This document shows positions 60,391 to 64,000 of a stretch of DNA of 64,000 bases, one piece after another. Source of the DNA: Hymenobacter citatus (lineage in GTDB: Bacteria; Bacteroidota; Bacteroidia; Cytophagales; Hymenobacteraceae); contig NZ_JACSCY010000003.1 of assembly GCF_014333615.1 (NCBI RefSeq), positions 1 through 64,000 of the forward strand, written 5' to 3'. Each line of letters opens with the position of its first letter. Positions within the stretch are counted from its first letter, which is position 1. The position numbers and the translations under genes are program-made. The notes beneath the pieces are model-generated. The model was not told the origin of the DNA, did not search any database, and saw nothing but the letters and a program-made list of their open reading frames with translations.

Positions 60391-61311
60391 ATGGAATCTC
60401 CTCATCCTGCTTACATGCCTCCTGAACCGGCTCCGCCTACAGGCATGGCGTGGTGGCGCCGGTTGGTGCTGGGCGCGCTGGCAATTGGCGTGCTCCTGCT
60501 GGTCCTGCACTTCTCCGCTACTTACTTCGCACAGCAGTCCGTCTGGACGTTTCTGAGCACTTCCAAGACGTTCTACGTCTTTGTGGCTATCGGCTTTGGC
60601 GCACAATTGATTGACGGCCTATTGGGCATGGGCTACGGCGTGGTTACGGCTATTAGTTTGATGTCGATGAACCTGAATCCGGCTGCCGTGAGTGCCAGCA
60701 TTCACACGGCCGAAATGTTTGCCAGCGGCGCTTCGGGATACAGCCACTACAAGGCTGGCAACGTCAACCGCCGCCTGTTCAAAGCCCTGCTGATTCCGGG
60801 TATTCTGGGGTCGGTGAGCGGGGCGCTGCTACTCACATATTTCGGTGAGCATTACGCCAACTGGATCAAGCCGGTGCTGGCCGTATACCTGCTGCTGCTG
60901 GGCGTACGCATCATCAGCAAAGCCTTTAAGCAAGCCGCCGACCGCCGCAAAAAGGTGAAGCACGCGGGCTGGCTGGCCGGCGCGGGCGGCTTCCTCGACT
61001 CGTTTGGTGGCGGTGGCTGGGGGCCGCTCGTCACCAGTACGCTCATTGCTAATGGCCGCACGCCGCAATATGTTATTGGCTCCGTGAGCCTTACAGAGTT
61101 CTTCGTAACGTTTGCCAGCGCCCTCACCTTCTTTGCTACCCTGGGCGTCACGCACTGGCAGATTGTGCTGGGGCTGATTGTAGGCGGTGTAACGGCGGCA
61201 CCCTTCGCCGCCCGGCTGGCCGGCCGCATCCCCGTGCGCGGCATGTTTATCGGGGTAGGGCTCATGGTGATTTTCTGGAGCCTCTGGACCCTGCGGAAGC
61301 TGGTGTTTTAG
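60391..61311 (+). CDS. TauE/SafE family permease
   Basis: A 306-residue membrane protein with about eight helices. GFGAQLIDGLLGMGYGVVTA and GAGGFLDSFGGGGWGPLVTS are the two inverted family repeats. Members export sulfite or organosulfonate or import sulfur anions. Operon context suggests sulfate uptake or sulfite/sulfide efflux. An N-terminal extension of about 30 residues is Pro-rich. A weak inverted repeat lies in the 119-nt gap to cysI. Confidence 0.88.
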   Translation: MESPHPAYMPPEPAPPTGMAWWRRLVLGALAIGVLLLVLHFSATYFAQQSVWTFLSTSKTFYVFVAIGFGAQLIDGLLGMGYGVVTAISLMSMNLNPAAVSASIHTAEMFASGASGYSHYKAGNVNRRLFKALLIPGILGSVSGALLLTYFGEHYANWIKPVLAVYLLLLGVRIISKAFKQAADRRKKVKHAGWLAGAGGFLDSFGGGGWGPLVTSTLIANGRTPQYVIGSVSLTEFFVTFASALTFFATLGVTHWQIVLGLIVGGVTAAPFAARLAGRIPVRGMFIGVGLMVIFWSLWTLRKLVF

Positions 61312-61487
61312 TGGTGAAGTTGTGAGTTTGTGAAGTGGTGAATGCCAAAGCGGCTGTCATCCTGAGCGCAGCGAAGGACCTTATATCAGTTGAACGACCA
61401 TCGTACCAACGACTCGTTCTCACGTGATAAGGTCCTTCGCTGCGCTTTTCGCCACTCACCATTTCACTACTCACAATTTCACCTTTC
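61311..61487. repeat. Composite palindrome: family A core inside family B-like outer arms
   Basis: The core at 61354-61447 (ctgtcatcctgagcgcagcg...) has a right arm cut short at gctgcgct. The outer arms (gtggtgaagttgtgagtttg / ...ctcacaatttcacc) are related to the arms at 45878-45991. The element runs from the permease stop to the PRC-barrel stop. Confidence 0.88.
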
Positions 61488-61973
61488 TCATCTCGGTCGC
61501 CGATTAGCGTAAAACTGTTCGTCGTTGTAAGACGGTTGGTCGTAGAAACTGCCGCTGGCTTGCTCGGGTAGAGCCAGCTTTAGGCTGCGCAGCATGGCTT
61601 CCTCGTATTCCCGCGTAATCTGAATTTCGGTATAAGGCGGGTACTCCAGTACTGTTTCTAAGGTAAGCGAGGGCACAAATACGTTGTCGGCATCCTCGTC
61701 AATAGCCGCCACTCCAATAGGTAGCAAGATGTGCCGTTCCCATTTGTTGACCTGCAACGAAGCGTCCAGTTCTACGTCGAGGTAACGCACTTTCAGGGTT
61801 TCAACCTCCACAATCAATTCATATACGTCGCCAAACTTCTTGCCGTCGCCGCCGCGCACCGACCAACCGCGCACGTCGGGGTTACCATCGGCCACTTCAA
61901 ACTCGGTGAGGTCGCGCAAACGGCGCAGGTGCATATGCTGGCCCGAAGGCACGGGCATAGAGGTAGCTTCCAT
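61488..61973 (-). CDS. PRC-barrel domain protein
   Basis: A 161-residue soluble protein from ATG at 61973 (MEATSMPVPSGQHMHLRRLR). The PRC-barrel core is WSVRGGDGKKFGDVYELIVE followed by VRYLDVELDASLQ and RHILLPIGVAAIDEDADNVF. A flexible tail ends YDQPSYNDEQFYANRRPR. PRC-barrel domains in bacteria are found in stress and RNA-processing proteins; the function here is not known. The start is chosen to begin the typical N-terminal segment. Confidence 0.8.
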   Translation of the reverse strand: MEATSMPVPSGQHMHLRRLRDLTEFEVADGNPDVRGWSVRGGDGKKFGDVYELIVEVETLKVRYLDVELDASLQVNKWERHILLPIGVAAIDEDADNVFVPSLTLETVLEYPPYTEIQITREYEEAMLRSLKLALPEQASGSFYDQPSYNDEQFYANRRPR

Positions 61974-62001
61974 ATAAAGTATCCTGTTTAGTTGCTTCGG
62001 C

Positions 62002-62652
62002 CTACGAAGCGGGCCCATTCATCGTTTTCATGAGTTGCGCGGCGTGCCGGAAAAAATTCTGTACCCACTCGCGTTCCTGCGCCGTTCCGGTGCGGCCGCT
62101 AAACTGGCTGGCTTGCAGGCCCAAGTCGTTGGCAGCAAATTCCTCATTGGGGTAAGCGCTTTGCTGCATGGCTTTCAGCAGCCCAGCTACCGCCAGAAAA
62201 CCCGGCCGCAGGCTAGTGCCCGGCTCGTCGATGCGGGCAGTGGCACTGGTGAGCTGGTCACGCTGCTCGCTCACGTTGGGTTCCCGAAACTCGGCGCGGT
62301 CGGCCATCCGCACCAGCGCCGCCGTAAACCGGCGCAGGCCCTCACGAGCATATTCTGGTTGCGCGGGGTCGGTAGCCGCGTAAGCCTCTAGCTCTGCGGG
62401 GGTAGGCGGCAGTTGGTCGTCGGCCGCTGCCATATCGGCTATGGCTTGGCCATCGGCCGCCGGCATAGCCCGGCTGGTATTTAAGTCGGCGGGGGTAGAG
62501 GCACCGTCGCTGACCACAGGCGGCGGGGGTGTCTCTGCGGTATCGTTGCGGAAGATGAAGTAGCCGGCCACGGCCAGCGCCAGCGCCACCAGCACAAGTA
62601 ATAGCCAGGGGCTAGGCGAGGATTTTTTGCGTTGGATATTGATTTCAGCCAT
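62002..62652 (-). CDS. Hypothetical protein with one transmembrane helix
   Basis: A 216-residue product with an N-terminal basic stretch (MAEINIQRKKSSPSP) and a helix WLLLVLVALALAVAGYFIF, then a Pro/Ala/Asp-rich linker. A helical C-terminal domain of about 120 residues follows (AREGLRRFTAALVRMADRAE; ERDQLTSA-like heptads). Acidic and probably periplasmic. No known domain. Co-directional with the PRC-barrel gene 29 nt downstream, so a shared role is possible. Confidence 0.65.
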   Translation of the reverse strand: MAEINIQRKKSSPSPWLLLVLVALALAVAGYFIFRNDTAETPPPPVVSDGASTPADLNTSRAMPAADGQAIADMAAADDQLPPTPAELEAYAATDPAQPEYAREGLRRFTAALVRMADRAEFREPNVSEQRDQLTSATARIDEPGTSLRPGFLAVAGLLKAMQQSAYPNEEFAANDLGLQASQFSGRTGTAQEREWVQNFFRHAAQLMKTMNGPAS

Positions 62653-62723
62653 GAGGAAGCAGCTCGGTAGGGAAGCGAACGGAATATGCGGAGGTACTGC
62701 ATACGGATTGGCGCAGAGTTGGT

Positions 62724-63749
62724 ATGTTTAGTTTGCGTATCTCCTCCTTATTCCCCGTGCAACCCGTCGATTTTATAGCCGAGCTCCGCGCCCGCAATAT
62801 ACTGTCGGAAGCCCAAGCCGCGGCCCTCCGCGACTATGAGCGTACCCGTCCTTTTTCAGTGCACTACGAGCTGCGCACGCTGCTCTACCTGGGCATTGTG
62901 CTGCTCGCGGGTGGCCTGGGCATACTGCTCTACCAGCACCTCGACGACATCAGCCACGGTGCCATTGTGGCCGCGCTAGTGCTGTGTATGGCGGGCAGCT
63001 TCGGCTACGCGGTGCGGCACCGCCTGCCCTTCACCTGGTAGCAGGCCCCTGCCCCCGGCGTGTTGCCCGACTACTTGCTTGTACTGGGTTGTTTATTGTT
63101 TCTCTCACTGGAAGGCTATCTACAAGCTGAATATGCCTTTTTCGGCACCCGCTACGGGTTGGCCACACTGCTGCCGGCGCTGCTGTTCTTCCCCCTCGCC
63201 TACCGCTTCGACCACCGGGGCGTGCTCTCGATGGCCATTACGGCTCTGGCAGCATGGGCTGGGCTGAGCGTGGCGCCGCTGTCGGTTTTCGAAAATGAGT
63301 TTCTAACGGCCGCTGTCTGCCGGGCCGCCATTGGATTAGGCCTGCTGTTCCTGCTGGTGGCCTGGCAAACCGAAAAACGTCGCCTCAAGCCACACTTCGC
63401 CTATGCGTATTTGCTATTGGGTAGCAATCTACTGCTGGCCGCCGCCACGGCTGCCATGTTTCAGGAATTGCTGCATCCGGTGGTGCTTGTCATAGCGCTT
63501 ATCCTAGGGGTATGCACTTATCTGTTCATCTATGCCCGCCGCAGGCATTCCTACCTCTTTATGCTTTTGAGCGTGGGGTACAGTTACGTCGCCGTCACGT
63601 TTGGCCTGGCTCAGCTAGTAAGCTCTGCTCGCAGTGATGTCATCTTTAGCTTCTTCATGTACTATATCATCGGTTCGGTAGCGGGCATCATCTGGTTTTT
63701 GGCCAATATTCAGAAAATAGTGGGTACTGATGATCGGCAAAGCTTATAA
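62724..63749 (+). pseudogene. DUF2157-like membrane protein gene with one in-frame stop
   Basis: ATG at 62724; 342 codons. Codon 106 (63039-63041) is TAG after the RHRLPFTW segment, and the frame continues without change as QAPAPGVLPDYLLVLGC through six or seven further helices to 63749. The N-terminal soluble segment (DFIAELRARNILSEAQAAAL) and first helices match DUF2157. A CAG to TAG change (Gln) is likely. The downstream part has no good internal start until a GTG at 63060. The next gene overlaps its end by 20 nt. Confidence 0.8.
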
Positions 63750-64000
63750 CCCGGCCTGGGCGCATAACGAAGCCCTCCGCACCGACGCCCAGCGCTGGCA
63801 TCAAGTAGGGCTTCTGACGCTGCCCCAGCTGGAGGCAATTCGGCAGGCCTACCCGCTGGATTTCTACCGTCCGCCCATCTACCTGCGCATATTATTATTT
63901 GTGCTGGCTGTAATAGCCAGCTTGCTAGTCGCTGGGTTTGGTGCCATGTTTTTCCTGGGCGCTTTTAGCAACCTACTCCCGGGCAGGCACGAAGACATAC
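63730..64000 (+). CDS. DUF2157/DUF4401-like membrane protein, partial
   Basis: ATG at 63730, open to the window edge (90 codons). N-terminal soluble helix AHNEALRTDAQRWHQVGLLT LPQ... then ...LRILLFVLAVIASLLVAGFG, the start of a multi-helix membrane domain. It resembles the N-terminus of DUF2157-like proteins (RWHQVGLLTLPQLEAIRQAY). It overlaps the end of the preceding pseudogene by 20 nt, so they form an operon. Confidence 0.7.
   Translation, partial: MIGKAYNPAWAHNEALRTDAQRWHQVGLLTLPQLEAIRQAYPLDFYRPPIYLRILLFVLAVIASLLVAGFGAMFFLGAFSNLLPGRHEDI

Noticed and set aside
1..61487. The recurring palindromes as CRISPR repeats
   Set aside because: They are scattered singly between genes, are long hairpins of variable loop, and have no spacers or cas genes nearby.
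8084..63749. Reassignment of TAG/TAA to Gln or another sense codon, suggested by three genes with in-frame stops
   Set aside because: Many intact genes here end in TAG or TAA at the expected length (for example recG, cysH, murQ, ssb), so the standard bacterial code is in use.

Overview
The window looks like chromosomal DNA from a Hymenobacter-like member of the Bacteroidota (Cytophagales). The evidence is internal. Starts generally lack Shine-Dalgarno motifs. Several promoters carry the Bacteroidota TTTG / TAnnTTTG elements. Gliding-type lipoprotein genes gldB and gldD are present, as are a 29-residue AURKAIP1/COX24-like basic protein and a SusC-like TonB-dependent receptor with a carboxypeptidase-like N-terminal domain. 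Coding DNA is roughly 55-60 % G+C. No rRNA, tRNA, CRISPR array, transposase or integrase gene was seen.

Layout. 0-5 kb: tpiA, a TspO-like membrane protein, a 56-aa protein and uvrA. 5.1-6.3 kb: a sharply AT-rich island with two small orphan genes. Each gene is bracketed by complementary GTTRRRY / RYYYAAC-type motifs, as in integron cassettes. 6.3-7.3 kb: a gene-poor stretch with a duplicated ~96-bp segment ending in a terminator. 7.3-14.6 kb: a methyltransferase, an amidohydrolase broken by one stop codon, two paralogous secreted alpha/beta hydrolases (the second without its nucleophile Ser), an SGNH hydrolase and an MFS exporter. 15-28 kb: an ECF sigma factor with a small overlapping partner, nth, a glycosyltransferase, gldB, an outer-membrane barrel, rng, a TPR protein, HU, mutY, ssb, gldD and recG. 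30.5-38.7 kb: a fatty-acid beta-oxidation block on the minus strand (acyl-CoA synthetase, MarR regulator, FadN-like bifunctional enzyme, thiolase, acyl-CoA dehydrogenase). 38.9-48.9 kb: an arginase-fold protein, a cytochrome-b5-like protein, a HAD phosphatase, murQ, a broken porin, der, era, a second HAD phosphatase and hemH.

49.1-61.3 kb is an assimilatory sulfate-reduction operon: cysH, cysD, cysN, cobA, cysJ, a TonB-dependent receptor, cysI and a TauE/SafE permease. Its leader holds a Bacteroidota promoter, a SAM-I (S-box) riboswitch closed by a 9-bp P1 stem, and a 33-codon GTG-started ORF ending in MMCCCACCC just before its stop. This suggests dual sensing of SAM and of cysteine or charged tRNA-Cys. 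The operon uses an APS reductase (4Fe-4S cysteine motifs) and a CysN without a fused APS kinase, so sulfate would be reduced through APS without PAPS. The window ends with a PRC-barrel protein, a one-TM protein and two DUF2157-like membrane proteins, the first broken by a stop codon.

Two window-wide patterns stand out. Many gene-to-gene gaps hold long, nearly perfect inverted repeats from several unrelated sequence families. Three genes carry one in-frame stop codon each, in otherwise intact reading frames.
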